Source: CAMCYM01 sp964405405
Lineage (GTDB): Bacteria; Bacteroidota; Bacteroidia; Flavobacteriales_D; Sanyastnellaceae
Direction of reading: 5' to 3'
Length of the DNA stretch: 35,734 nt
Assembly (NCBI GenBank): GCA_964405405.1
Contig: CAYONT010000021.1
Coordinates: 1-35,734, forward strand
In this document: one piece after another, positions 1 through 7,786 of the stretch
Layout of the letters: the number at the start of each line of letters is the position of its first letter
Numbering within the stretch: position 1 is the first letter of the stretch
Translations under genes and position numbers: made by a program
Notes under the pieces: generated by a model
Seen by the model: only the letters and a program-made list of their open reading frames with translations
Told to the model about the DNA's origin: nothing
The model's database searches: none

Positions 1-295
1 CTGACATCCCCCCCACCGCCGCTCCTGCCTCCGAGGCGGGCTGAATTCGCCATCCGGAAAGGTCCACGTAGTACTTTCCTTGGTATTCACGACCCCGCAG
101 ATCGAAATTCACCACCACCACCTCCCCTTCCTGAAACCGTTCTAGCATGTCCGCCTTCTCCTTCATGAACGTCAATTTGATGTCCTGAGGATACTGCTCC
201 TCGGTGGTCACCACCAACTCCTGCTTCTTGAATCCACTGGGAAAAACCTCGACGTCAAACTTGCGCTTGATGCGCCCCTGAATTGCGTATGCCAT
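1..295 (-). CDS. DUF3127 family protein (C-terminus cut by window edge)
   Basis: The 98 visible codons read from an ATG at 295 to the left edge without a stop. The protein begins MAYAIQGRIKRKF, continues with KKQELVVTTEEQYPQDIKL, and has a block around FDLRGREYQGKYYVDLSGWRIQP. From memory this is DUF3127, a small Bacteroidota family of about 90-130 residues with an OB-fold-like pattern (QYPQ...F...LRGREW...WRI); its function is not established, and a nucleic-acid-binding role would be inference. The end (A, G and V rich) suggests only a short tail is missing. It lies 71 nt downstream of the flavin-reductase-like gene on the same strand and has a separate promoter element 5 nt before its ATG, so it may be transcribed on its own. 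Confidence 0.8.
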   Translation of the reverse strand, partial: MAYAIQGRIKRKFDVEVFPSGFKKQELVVTTEEQYPQDIKLTFMKEKADMLERFQEGEVVVVNFDLRGREYQGKYYVDLSGWRIQPASEAGAAVGGMS

Positions 296-300
296 ACCCA

Positions 301-308
301 CGAAGTTA
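301..308 (-). promoter_or_regulatory. TAACTTCG promoter element (-7 type) 5 nt before DUF3127 start
   Basis: On the minus strand TAACTTCG is followed by TGGGT and the ATG. It matches the Bacteroidota -7 motif TAnnTTTG at 7 of 8 positions. Transcription starting 5-6 nt after this element would begin at the start codon. No convincing TTTG -33 element is seen at the usual distance. Confidence 0.45.
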
Positions 309-366
309 GGGTGTGTGCAGGCCAAACCTCCTTTCCACCCGCCCCAGAAGTTTTCAACCGATTCGT

Positions 367-1281
367 TCAGCCGGCGTTGAAGGCCAGCAGCGTTTTCCAT
401 GCGGCCGCAACATCGTTCCGATCGAGGTGGGTTGCCGCTTGTTCGTGCAGGGCGCGCTCAAGCGCTGCCCCATCGTGGCCCAGCTCAAGAAAGAGGTCAC
501 TCAGCTCCAGCAACTTGAACTCGTTTACCTCGGTCTCATCCGGCAGCGTGAGCGCTCCGGCAAGTTGGGCGAGGTGGTTCCGCGTCAACCAAGGGCTGCG
601 TCGGACGTCGTCGGGCAATGCGGGCCAACCGATGCCCGGGGCTGCGAGGGGTTTGGCCACCTCAAACAACGCTTCACCCGAAGCGCGAACGTAAAACTCC
701 CCCCCGCAACGGCCCACCAAATCCAGCCGGTGGATGTCTGGCTTGCCCTCAGCTGTCAAAACGTCCCGACGGAAATGCATCTGAACGATGCGGCACACGA
801 CCAAATGGCCTGCCCCCGGCCCGGTACCCAGTGCCTCCACGCGCTCGACGTGGCACTCCACTTGAACCGGGGACTCAGCCACTCGAAATGGCTTCACAAG
901 GGAGGACGCCAAGGGCGTCAGACCCGCCATCTCGAATTCACTTACGCCCTCTGGAAAATCTCCGCTGGCGAGGGAGCACTGCTGCACCATGGCGTAATCC
1001 ACCAGGTTGATGACCACTTCCGGAACCGCTTGGACGTTCGCCAAGGTGTGCTTGGTCGTGTTGTCTTTTCCGCGCCGCGCCGGACTGAAAATCAGGATAG
1101 GCGGGTTGGCCGAAAAAACATTGAAATAACTGAAGGGTGCCAGGTTGGGATTCCCTTCGGCATCCACCGTACTGGCGAAGGCGATGGGACGCGGGGCAAT
1201 GCCCGCGAGCAAGTACGCATGCAGCGCCTGAGGCGTCAGGTCCGTGGGGTCGAGCGCCCAAGTTGCTGGAACGTCCGACAT
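367..1281 (-). CDS. Flavin reductase-like FMN-binding split-barrel protein
   Basis: A 304-residue protein. The first 200 residues match the flavin reductase-like (DIM6/NTAB, FMN-binding split barrel) family: RPIAF at 31-35, then NLAPFSYFNVFSANPP at 46-61 and a KHTLANV segment at 77-83 that normally contact FMN. The family binds FMN and often serves as a flavin reductase or as a flavoprotein oxidoreductase of unknown substrate. The last ~100 residues (after about 205) are a helical extension not present in short 180-200-residue members; similar ~300-residue forms are, from memory, usual in Bacteroidota. The ATG at 1281 overlaps the purE stop by one base (TGATG), so translation is probably coupled; a TTG three bases upstream is a less likely start. 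Substrate unknown. Confidence 0.85.
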   Translation of the reverse strand: MSDVPATWALDPTDLTPQALHAYLLAGIAPRPIAFASTVDAEGNPNLAPFSYFNVFSANPPILIFSPARRGKDNTTKHTLANVQAVPEVVINLVDYAMVQQCSLASGDFPEGVSEFEMAGLTPLASSLVKPFRVAESPVQVECHVERVEALGTGPGAGHLVVCRIVQMHFRRDVLTAEGKPDIHRLDLVGRCGGEFYVRASGEALFEVAKPLAAPGIGWPALPDDVRRSPWLTRNHLAQLAGALTLPDETEVNEFKLLELSDLFLELGHDGAALERALHEQAATHLDRNDVAAAWKTLLAFNAG

Positions 1282-1808
1282 CAAGCTGCCGTTTCGCCGG
1301 GTTCCGCACCTGAAAAATGCTGGGCAGCAGCCTCAACCTCTTGCCGGAGTCCCTCTTTGAAAGCTGCAATCCGCTCCAGTAGCTCCGCATCCCCAGTGGC
1401 CAACATCTGTGCCGCCAGGATACCGGCATTGCGGGCGCCGTTCAAGGCCACCGTCGCTACGGGAACCCCTGCCGGCATCTGCAAGATGCTCAGCACCGAA
1501 TCCCATCCATCGATTGAGTTGCGGCTCTTGATGGGCACACCGATGACGGGCAAGGGCGTCAATGAGGCTGTCATGCCCGGCAAATGGGCCGCTCCCCCCG
1601 CCCCAGCTATCACCACCCGGATGCCACGGGCCGCGGCTTCCCGCGCGTAAGCGAACATCCGGTCCGGTGTGCGGTGGGCAGAAACCACCTCCATCTCATA
1701 GGCCACCCCCAAGGTCGCCAGGACTACAGCCGCCTCTTGCATCACCGGGCCATCGCTGGCGCTTCCCATGATGATGCCCACGCGGGCCTGACCTAGCCTT
1801 TCACCCAT
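1281..1808 (-). CDS. purE: N5-carboxyaminoimidazole ribonucleotide mutase PurE
   Basis: A 175-residue class I PurE, which interconverts N5-CAIR and CAIR in purine synthesis in the cytoplasm. Diagnostic motifs are the GSASD loop (15-19), SAHRTPD (43-49) with the catalytic histidine, AGAGGAAHLPGM, and PVIGVPIKS. The ATG at 1808 was chosen because PurE proteins start a few residues before the first beta strand (here GIIMGSASD at 11-19). The frame stays open further upstream, but that stretch is the coding end of the DUF151 gene, which overlaps purE by 8 bases. The stop overlaps the next gene by one base. No purK is seen in the window. The operon with etfBA and DUF151 shows tight packing rather than a clear pathway link. 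Confidence 0.95.
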   Translation of the reverse strand: MGERLGQARVGIIMGSASDGPVMQEAAVVLATLGVAYEMEVVSAHRTPDRMFAYAREAAARGIRVVIAGAGGAAHLPGMTASLTPLPVIGVPIKSRNSIDGWDSVLSILQMPAGVPVATVALNGARNAGILAAQMLATGDAELLERIAAFKEGLRQEVEAAAQHFSGAEPGETAA

Positions 1809-2394
1809 TGCCCTGGCGTTTTTGCAATTCATTCCGCAACCGGACGGCGCGCTCATATTCTTCGCGCTCGATGGCCGCATCCAGTTCCCGCTGGAGCTCC
1901 GCCAAACTCATCTGCGCCTCACCGGGTACCTCCGATGGAATTTCCTCTGGCTCAAAAGCGGCTTCATCCCCCTCATCCTCCAGATCTTCAGCCCGGATTC
2001 CCGCCGCATCTAGGACCGAATCGTACACAAAAATCGGACAGTTGAATCGGTACGCCAGTGCCACTGCGTCGCTCGGTCGGGCATCGATTTCTTCCTCCCG
2101 AACACCGTCTGTGCAGATGAGTTTGGCATAAAAAATGCCCTCCACCATGTTATAAATCAGCACCTCCGAAACCTCCAAGTTGTAGGCATCGAAAGCGGCC
2201 TTGAATAGGTCGTGCGTCAACGGCCGGCTCGCCTTCATCTTCTCCATTTCAATGGCAATCGCCTGGGCCTCTGCACCACCAATCACGATGGGCAATTTGC
2301 GGCCTCCCGCCTTCTCACCGAGCACCATGGCGTACGCCCCAGAGGAGGATCCACTGAGAGCGATGTCCACGACTTCCATTTCGATTTTCTTCAT
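1801..2394 (-). CDS. DUF151 bifunctional-nuclease-type protein with C-terminal UVR motif
   Basis: A 197-residue protein. Residues 1-130 carry the DUF151/BFN fold signature: MKKIEMEVV, SGAYAMVLGE, LPIVIGGAEAQAIAIEME and the RPLTHDL segment, followed by DARPSDAVALAYR. The C-terminus (about 160-197) is an acidic linker and a helical hairpin ending EEYERAVRLRNELQKR, the UvrB/UvrC (UVR) motif. This DUF151-UVR pairing is, from memory, standard in Bacteroidota. A plant homologue was reported as a bifunctional nuclease, but the bacterial role is not settled. I chose the ATG at 2394, as family members begin MKKI; a GTG at 2415 in frame is the alternative. The gene follows etfA by 42 nt and overlaps purE by 8 bases. 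Confidence 0.85.
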   Translation of the reverse strand: MKKIEMEVVDIALSGSSSGAYAMVLGEKAGGRKLPIVIGGAEAQAIAIEMEKMKASRPLTHDLFKAAFDAYNLEVSEVLIYNMVEGIFYAKLICTDGVREEEIDARPSDAVALAYRFNCPIFVYDSVLDAAGIRAEDLEDEGDEAAFEPEEIPSEVPGEAQMSLAELQRELDAAIEREEYERAVRLRNELQKRQGNG

Positions 2395-2436
2395 CCCAGG
2401 CCAAATTTCAATCACAAATCCTACTCCGTACCCTCC

Positions 2437-3378
2437 TCACATCCCCAAGGCCTTCGCCGCCGCAGTCAACTTGGGCAACACCTCGAAGGCATCGCCCACG
2501 ATGCCGTAATCCGCTGCCTTGAAGAAAGGTGCTTCGGGGTCGGTGTTGATGACCACGATCACCTTGCTCTGGTTCACGCCGGCCAGGTGCTGGATGGCGC
2601 CTGAGATGCCGGCAGCGATGTACAAATTCGGGCGAATCGTCACCCCCGTCTGTCCCACATGTTCATGATGCGGGCGCCATCCGATGTCCGCCACCGGCCG
2701 CGAACAAGCCGTCGTGGCGTGCAAGGCCTCCGCCAACTCCTCCACAATGCCCCAATGCTCCGGACCCCGCAGTCCGCGGCCGGCGGACACCACGCGTTCC
2801 GCCTCTGGAAGCGGCACCTGGCCAGCAGAACCCGCCACTTGGAAACCCGTTACCACCTCACGGGCAGCCCCGACCTCTGGCGCGAACGGCACCACAGTCG
2901 CCTTCTCTCCTCCCGCGTTCCGCACTCCAAAAGCGTTCGGCGTCAGGGTATAAACCACTTGCTCCGTACGAACCTGGACGTCCGCCACCGCTTTGCCACT
3001 GAAAACGTTGCGACGCACCATGCCCCCCGTGGGCAAGGCGGTCACTCCGCTCACCAGGCCGGCCCCCAGACGCACCGCCAAGCGGGGCGCCACCGCCTTA
3101 CCGAGGGCATCGTGCCCCCCGATCGCTACCGTCGCGCCGACCTGCTCCATTGCCGATTGCACGCAACGGGCCCACTGGCCACTGTCATGAAGCCCCTCAG
3201 CGCGGTGCAAGACCTGTCCCACGCCCACGGCCCCCAAGCCCCCATCGCCCACCAATTCCCCTGTCACCACCGCGGTGACCGACGATCCCGATGCCAAAGC
3301 CACGGCAAACGAAGCCGCCTCGAGGCCCGCCTTCGTGGCAGCGCCCTCCTTTGTACCCACCCAAACGACTACCGACAT
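2437..3378 (-). CDS. etfA: Electron transfer flavoprotein subunit alpha
   Basis: A 313-residue EtfA. It forms the FAD-binding half of the ETF heterodimer that takes electrons from acyl-CoA dehydrogenases and passes them toward the quinone pool or other acceptors. The C-terminal FAD domain is clear: SAGRG at 198-202, GQTG at 242-245, GISGAIQH at 257-264 and INTDP at 277-281, followed by ADYGIVGD. The N-terminal domain is the alpha/beta fold typical of ETF alpha. It starts 3 nt after the etfB stop, so the two subunits are cotranscribed and likely coupled. No acyl-CoA dehydrogenase or ETF-quinone oxidoreductase gene is in the window. The short form of the protein and gene order etfB-etfA fit the beta-oxidation type rather than bifurcating ETFs, though this is inference. 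Confidence 0.96.
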   Translation of the reverse strand: MSVVVWVGTKEGAATKAGLEAASFAVALASGSSVTAVVTGELVGDGGLGAVGVGQVLHRAEGLHDSGQWARCVQSAMEQVGATVAIGGHDALGKAVAPRLAVRLGAGLVSGVTALPTGGMVRRNVFSGKAVADVQVRTEQVVYTLTPNAFGVRNAGGEKATVVPFAPEVGAAREVVTGFQVAGSAGQVPLPEAERVVSAGRGLRGPEHWGIVEELAEALHATTACSRPVADIGWRPHHEHVGQTGVTIRPNLYIAAGISGAIQHLAGVNQSKVIVVINTDPEAPFFKAADYGIVGDAFEVLPKLTAAAKALGM

Positions 3379-3381
3379 GGC

Positions 3382-4122
3382 TCAGATGATTTTTGCTTCT
3401 TCACGCAACAGACGAATCAATTCCTCGGGCTGGTCTGCAGGGACCATCCGGCACGCACCCTTCGCTGGCGGCAAAATGAACTTCGCGACTACGGTGGCCG
3501 GATCGGTCGCCGCTGGAGCCAACGTTTCCAGCGGCTTCGTGCGCGCCGCCATGATGCCCCGCATATTGGGAATCCGTTGCTCCGCCATGCCCTTCGCCGC
3601 GCTCACCACCAAAGGCATCGCAACCGTGAGGGACTCGGTGCCCCCCACCGCCTCGCGACGCACCATGGCCTGTCCTCCGGTTACCTCCAGAGCGACTGCA
3701 GAAGCCACGTACGGCATGTCCAGAAGCTCCGCCAACATGCCGGGAACCATGCCTCCGTTGTGGTCGATGGTTTCCTTGCCCGCGAGGACCAAATCAAACC
3801 CCTTGCCCCGGGCGTAATCTGCGATCCAGCGGGCCACCTGCAGGGAATCTGTGGGCTCGGCATCGATGCGCACCGCGTCGTCCGCTCCGATCGCCAGCGC
3901 CTTCCGGATCACTTGCTCCGAAGCAGCGGGGCCCACCGTCACCGTGGTTACTTCTCCGCCCAGAGCCTCCTTCAGCTCGAGCGCGCGCACCAAAGCGTAC
4001 CACTCATCGTAGGGATTCACAATATAAGTTACCCCGTTCGCATCGAAGCGCGTGTCGCCGTCCGTAAAGGCGATGCGGCTCGTGGTGTCCGGAGATTGGC
4101 TGATGCAGACCAGGATTTTCAT
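3382..4122 (-). CDS. etfB: Electron transfer flavoprotein subunit beta
   Basis: A 246-residue EtfB starting MKILVCISQSPDTTSRI; the ATG at 4122 is preferred over an in-frame TTG at 4143, because the family begins MKILV and because the TTG overlaps the promoter element. The beta subunit binds AMP structurally and completes the ETF dimer with EtfA. The AMP-site segment AGKETIDHNGG lies at 114-124, preceded by YARGKGFDLVL. It heads the operon etfB-etfA-DUF151-purE-flavin reductase. A TAACTTTG element ends 18 nt before the ATG, and an 18-base homopolymer sits just upstream of it. Confidence 0.96.
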   Translation of the reverse strand: MKILVCISQSPDTTSRIAFTDGDTRFDANGVTYIVNPYDEWYALVRALELKEALGGEVTTVTVGPAASEQVIRKALAIGADDAVRIDAEPTDSLQVARWIADYARGKGFDLVLAGKETIDHNGGMVPGMLAELLDMPYVASAVALEVTGGQAMVRREAVGGTESLTVAMPLVVSAAKGMAEQRIPNMRGIMAARTKPLETLAPAATDPATVVAKFILPPAKGACRMVPADQPEELIRLLREEAKII

Positions 4123-4140
4123 GCGGCACTTTTGAATGGA

Positions 4141-4148
4141 CAAAGTTA
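4141..4148 (-). promoter_or_regulatory. TAACTTTG promoter element for the etfBA operon
   Basis: Minus-strand TAACTTTG is a full match to TAnnTTTG and leaves a leader of about 13 nt before the etfB ATG. A TTTG lies 13 nt upstream (short of the usual 18-22). At the usual -33 distance the sequence is the G-run 4168-4185 as read on this strand, so the real -33 is unclear or damaged by assembly. Confidence 0.5.
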
Positions 4149-4167
4149 CAAGCCGTCAGGCCAAACT

Positions 4168-4185
4168 CCCCCCCCCCCCCCCCCC
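4168..4185. repeat. 18-base poly-C homopolymer
   Basis: Eighteen C in a row lie in the intergenic region between divergent etfB and pdhB, 20 nt before the N gap. It may be a real slippage-prone tract or a sequencing/assembly artefact at a contig end; the adjacent gap favours caution. Confidence 0.9.
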
Positions 4186-4204
4186 ATGACAGCCCCCCAC
4201 AGAG

Positions 4205-4214
4205 NNNNNNNNNN
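4205..4214. other. Assembly gap (10 N)
   Basis: Ten N mark a scaffold join inside the etfB/pdhB intergenic region; the true length and content are unknown. Genes on both sides are intact, so no coding sequence is obviously lost, but a small element could be missing. Confidence 0.99.
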
Positions 4215-4246
4215 CATTCCCCCATTTCGTGCACCCCTGGTACCCC

Positions 4247-4279
4247 TTGCAAAGAACTTGTTGTCGTTCCGTACATTTG
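4247..4279 (+). promoter_or_regulatory. Promoter of pdhB (TTG-N22-TACATTTG)
   Basis: TTG at 4247-4249 and TACATTTG at 4272-4279 are separated by 22 nt and match the Bacteroidota -33/-7 consensus. The predicted transcript starts near 4285 and has a leader of roughly 20-25 nt before the pdhB ATG at 4308. Confidence 0.6.
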
Positions 4280-4307
4280 CGCCCCAAACCAGAAAGCGAA
4301 TATCATC

Positions 4308-5291
4308 ATGCGTGAAGTGCAATACCGCGAAGCGGTGGCCGAGGCGATGAGCGAAGAAATGCGCCGTGACCCGAGCGTTTTCTTGCTCGGGGAAGAGGTA
4401 GCGGAATACAATGGAGCCTACAAGGCTTCCAAGGGGATGTTGGATGAGTTTGGCCCAGAGCGTGTCATTGATACGCCCATTGCAGAACTCGGATTCTCTG
4501 CCATTGCTGTGGGAGCTGCCATGAACGGTCTCCGGCCCATTGTGGAATTCATGACCTGGAACTTCGCCATCCTGGCGGCCGACCAAATCATCAACCACGC
4601 GGCGAAGATGCTCCAGATGAGCGGCGGTCAATACAATGTACCCATCGTTTTCCGCGGCCCCAACGGCACCGCGGGACAACTGGCCGCCACCCACAGCCAA
4701 AGCTTCGAATCAATGTACGCTTCGATTCCAGGCCTCAAGGTGGTGACTCCCTTCACGCCCTACGAGGCCAAGGGCCTGCTCAAGGCCGCCATCCGGGACA
4801 ACGATCCGGTCTTGGTGATGGAATCTGAGAAGATGTACGGCGACAAGGGGCTCATTCCCGAGGGCGAGTACATCCTCCCCATCGGCAAGGCAAACATCCG
4901 CCGGCAAGGCACCGCCTGCACGGTGGTCTCTTTTGGGAAAATTCTGAAAACGGTTCACGAAGCGGCCGATGTTTTGGCCCAAGAAGGGCTTGAGATAGAG
5001 ATCATTGACCTCGTGACCATCCGACCGCTGGACATCGACACCATCGTGGCCAGCGTGAAGAAAACCAACCGGCTCATCATCGTGGAAGAGAGTTTCCCGG
5101 TGGCCTCCATCGCCACGGAGGTGGCCTACCGGGTCCAGCGGCACGCCTTCGACTATCTCGACGCCCCGGTGCGCCGGCTTTGCCAGAGCGACACGCCCTT
5201 TGCCTTCGCATTGCCCCTCATCGACGAGGCGCTCCCGCAGGTACGAGACATCGTTCAGGCGGTCAAAGACTTGAACTACGTCAACCGCTGA
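4308..5291 (+). CDS. pdhB: Pyruvate dehydrogenase E1 component, beta subunit
   Basis: A 327-residue transketolase-type beta subunit. It opens MREVQYREAVAEAM and carries LLGEEVAEYNGAYK near residue 26, whose glutamate normally activates the thiamine diphosphate ring. PIVEFMTWNFAILAADQI and the GPNGTAGQLAATHSQ segment (about 122-136) are typical of PDH rather than of branched-chain enzymes. With an alpha subunit it decarboxylates pyruvate for transfer to E2. No alpha (pdhA) or E2 gene lies in the window, so the subunits are split in this genome or sit in another scaffold; a 2-oxoacid dehydrogenase of related specificity is possible. It has its own promoter and is followed after 37 nt by hppA on the same strand. 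Confidence 0.92.
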   Translation: MREVQYREAVAEAMSEEMRRDPSVFLLGEEVAEYNGAYKASKGMLDEFGPERVIDTPIAELGFSAIAVGAAMNGLRPIVEFMTWNFAILAADQIINHAAKMLQMSGGQYNVPIVFRGPNGTAGQLAATHSQSFESMYASIPGLKVVTPFTPYEAKGLLKAAIRDNDPVLVMESEKMYGDKGLIPEGEYILPIGKANIRRQGTACTVVSFGKILKTVHEAADVLAQEGLEIEIIDLVTIRPLDIDTIVASVKKTNRLIIVEESFPVASIATEVAYRVQRHAFDYLDAPVRRLCQSDTPFAFALPLIDEALPQVRDIVQAVKDLNYVNR

Positions 5292-5328
5292 ACCCAGCAG
5301 CCTCAACTCATTGCACACTGAATCCAAC

Positions 5329-7653
5329 ATGGACCACAACACACTTTTCTTGCTCGTCCCGGCCCTCGCTGTACTGGGATTGATTTTCATGGCCGTTCAA
5401 GCCGCTTGGGTACGCAAACAAGACCGAGGCGAATCCAAGATGGCAGAAATCGCCCAGCACATCCAAGAAGGGGCCATGGCCTTTCTCCAAGCCGAATACC
5501 GCATCCTTGCCGTCTTTGTGGTCATCGCAGGGGCGCTGCTGGGCTTGGTTTCGCTCATCGTTCCTACGACCCACTGGACCATTGTGGTGGCCTTCATCAT
5601 CGGTGCTGTCTTCTCTGCACTCGCTGGGAACATCGGCATGCGCATCGCTACCCAGGCGAACGTCCGCACAACCCAAGCAGCCCGCACCAGCCTCGCAAAA
5701 GCCTTAAAGGTTTCCTTCACGGGTGGCATGGTCATGGGCTTAGGGGTAGCCGGTTTGGCGGTTTTCGGACTGAGTGTGCTGTTCGTCGTACTCCTCAACT
5801 TCCTGGGCAACGGGGGATGGAATGGCGTAGAAAACATGACCCTGGTTCTGGAATCGCTCGCGGGCTTCTCCTTGGGCGCTGAAAGCATCGCGCTCTTCGC
5901 ACGGGTGGGCGGCGGCATCTACACGAAAGCTGCGGACGTGGGGGCGGACCTCGTGGGCAAGGTGGAAGCAGGCATCCCGGAGGACGATCCACGGAACCCC
6001 GCGACCATTGCAGACAACGTGGGCGACAACGTGGGGGACGTGGCAGGCATGGGGGCCGATCTCTTTGGCTCCTACGTGGCCACCGTATTGGCAGCCATGG
6101 TGTTGGGCAACTACTTGATCAAGGACAACGGTGGCTCCATCACCGATGGGTTTGGTGGCATGTCTCCCATTTTGCTCCCCCTCATCATCTCCGCTTTGGG
6201 CATCGTATTCAGCATCTTGGGTGGATTCTTGGTGTCCGTGAAGGAAGGTGCCAAGGAAGCCGACGTACAAGCCGCCCTCAACCGAGGCAACTGGGGTTCC
6301 ATCGTGCTCACGGCCATCGCGAGTTTCTTGCTCATTCAGTTCATGCTCCCCAAGGAGATGACCATGGCCTTCTTCGGGGAGGACGATCGAATCATCACCT
6401 CCATGCAGGTGTTTTACGCGGTCGTGGTGGGCTTGGTGGTCGGTGCCCTCATCTCGTTCTTGACGGAGCACTACACGGGCTTGGGCAAGCCGCCTGTTCT
6501 GGGCATTGTCCAGAAGTCCTCCACCGGAGCTGCTACGAACATCATAGCAGGTTTGGCCACGGGCATGATCTCCACCTTCGGCCCCATTTTGTTGTTCGCT
6601 TCAGCCATCTTCATCGCTTATGAATTTGCAGGCTTTTACGGGGTCGCCATCGCCGCATGTGCCATGATGGCCACTACCGCCATGCAGCTCGCCATCGACG
6701 CCTTCGGCCCGATTGCAGACAATGCAGGTGGCATTGCGGAGATGAGCGAACTTCCAGACGAAGTGCGTGAGCGGACGGACATTTTGGACTCTGTCGGGAA
6801 CACGACAGCGGCCATTGGCAAGGGCTTTGCAATCGCCTCTGCTGCTTTGACCGCGTTGGCGCTCTTCGCGGCTTATGTGGAGTTCACGGGCATTGAGGGC
6901 ATCAACATCTTCAAAGCAAACGTATTGGCTGCGCTGTTCATCGGCGGCATGGTTCCCGTGGTATTCTCCGCTTTGGCCATGAATTCGGTCGGAAAAGCTG
7001 CCATGGACATGGTGCGCGAGGTGCGTCGCCAGTTCAAGGAAATCCCGGGCATCATGGAGGGCACAGGAAAGCCGGAGTACGGCAAGTGCGTGGACATCTC
7101 CACCCGGGCCGCTCTCCGCGAGATGATGCTGCCAGGCGCCATGACCATCGTCTTCCCTCTCATCATCGGATTGTTGCCCCTGTTGTTTGGCGCCGACCCT
7201 GCTTGGGCGGCTGAGACCCTGGGCGGTTACATGGCCGGTGTTACCGTAAGCGGTGTACTCTGGGCCATCTTCCAGAACAATGCCGGTGGCGCATGGGACA
7301 ACGCCAAGAAATCTTTCGAGGCGGGCGTAGAAATCGATGGAAAAATGACCTTCAAGGGTTCCGATGCACACAAAGCAGCGGTCACCGGGGACACCGTCGG
7401 AGATCCCTTCAAGGACACGAGCGGTCCTTCGATGAACATCCTCATCAAGTTGACGTGTCTTGTGGGTCTGGTGATTGCCCCCATCCTTGGAGGCCACACC
7501 GAGCACGGAGCGGCTGACGCGACGGAGCCCACGTCGGTTAACACGGAGGTAGCCCCTGCAGCCACGGACGCCGCTGCTGTCGCTTCGAGCACCGATGCTG
7601 CTGCCACCACAGTGGGAGATGCCACACCGGCGGTTGATGCTGGCCAACCCTGA
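5329..7653 (+). CDS. hppA: Membrane-bound K+-dependent ion-pumping pyrophosphatase
   Basis: A 774-residue integral membrane pyrophosphatase with about 16 helices; it couples pyrophosphate hydrolysis to H+ and/or Na+ export. The catalytic segment DVGADLVGKVE is at 203-213, with Mg-pyrophosphate ligands in DDPRNPATIADNVGDNVGD (219-237). GNTTAAIGKGF (490-500) has Ala at 494 where K+-independent enzymes have Lys, so K+-dependence is predicted. The gating Glu usually in helix 6 is replaced by Gly (DLFGSY, G247), while helix 5 has a Glu (LGAESIALF, E185). From memory this relocation marks the flavobacterial K+-dependent H+-PPase branch. The last ~50 residues are a low-complexity Ala/Thr/Val tail. 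ATG 5329 was chosen over an upstream in-frame TTG. A UUCG-capped terminator follows. Confidence 0.95.
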   Translation: MDHNTLFLLVPALAVLGLIFMAVQAAWVRKQDRGESKMAEIAQHIQEGAMAFLQAEYRILAVFVVIAGALLGLVSLIVPTTHWTIVVAFIIGAVFSALAGNIGMRIATQANVRTTQAARTSLAKALKVSFTGGMVMGLGVAGLAVFGLSVLFVVLLNFLGNGGWNGVENMTLVLESLAGFSLGAESIALFARVGGGIYTKAADVGADLVGKVEAGIPEDDPRNPATIADNVGDNVGDVAGMGADLFGSYVATVLAAMVLGNYLIKDNGGSITDGFGGMSPILLPLIISALGIVFSILGGFLVSVKEGAKEADVQAALNRGNWGSIVLTAIASFLLIQFMLPKEMTMAFFGEDDRIITSMQVFYAVVVGLVVGALISFLTEHYTGLGKPPVLGIVQKSSTGAATNIIAGLATGMISTFGPILLFASAIFIAYEFAGFYGVAIAACAMMATTAMQLAIDAFGPIADNAGGIAEMSELPDEVRERTDILDSVGNTTAAIGKGFAIASAALTALALFAAYVEFTGIEGINIFKANVLAALFIGGMVPVVFSALAMNSVGKAAMDMVREVRRQFKEIPGIMEGTGKPEYGKCVDISTRAALREMMLPGAMTIVFPLIIGLLPLLFGADPAWAAETLGGYMAGVTVSGVLWAIFQNNAGGAWDNAKKSFEAGVEIDGKMTFKGSDAHKAAVTGDTVGDPFKDTSGPSMNILIKLTCLVGLVIAPILGGHTEHGAADATEPTSVNTEVAPAATDAAAVASSTDAAATTVGDATPAVDAGQP

Positions 7654-7673
7654 AATTTACGAACCCAGAAAGG

Positions 7674-7710
7674 ACGGGCAGGACTTCGGTTCTGCCCGTT
7701 TCATTTTTGT
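7674..7710 (+). terminator. Rho-independent terminator after hppA
   Basis: An 11-bp stem, ACGGGCAGGAC (7674-7684) with GTTCTGCCCGT (7689-7699) and one G-T pair, is closed by a TTCG tetraloop and followed by a T-rich stretch. It is 20 nt after the hppA stop. Confidence 0.85.
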
Positions 7711-7760
7711 TAAATTCCTGTTTTTGCCGGGAGTTAACAAAATCATTTCTTGTTTCTTCC

Positions 7761-7768
7761 TAATCTTG
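7761..7768 (+). promoter_or_regulatory. Possible -7 element (TAATCTTG) of the lipoprotein gene
   Basis: TAATCTTG matches TAnnTTTG at 7 of 8 positions and lies 18 nt before the ATG at 7787. No good TTTG is at the usual -33 distance. An AGGAGA at 7771-7776 could serve as a ribosome binding site. Confidence 0.3.
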
Positions 7769-7786
7769 CGAGGAGAAATTAAATTC

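Noticed and set aside
2659..4350. A 563-codon plus-strand frame across etfA, etfB and the N gap
   Set aside because: It is antisense to two certain genes, runs through the N gap and has an Arg/His-rich composition without motifs.
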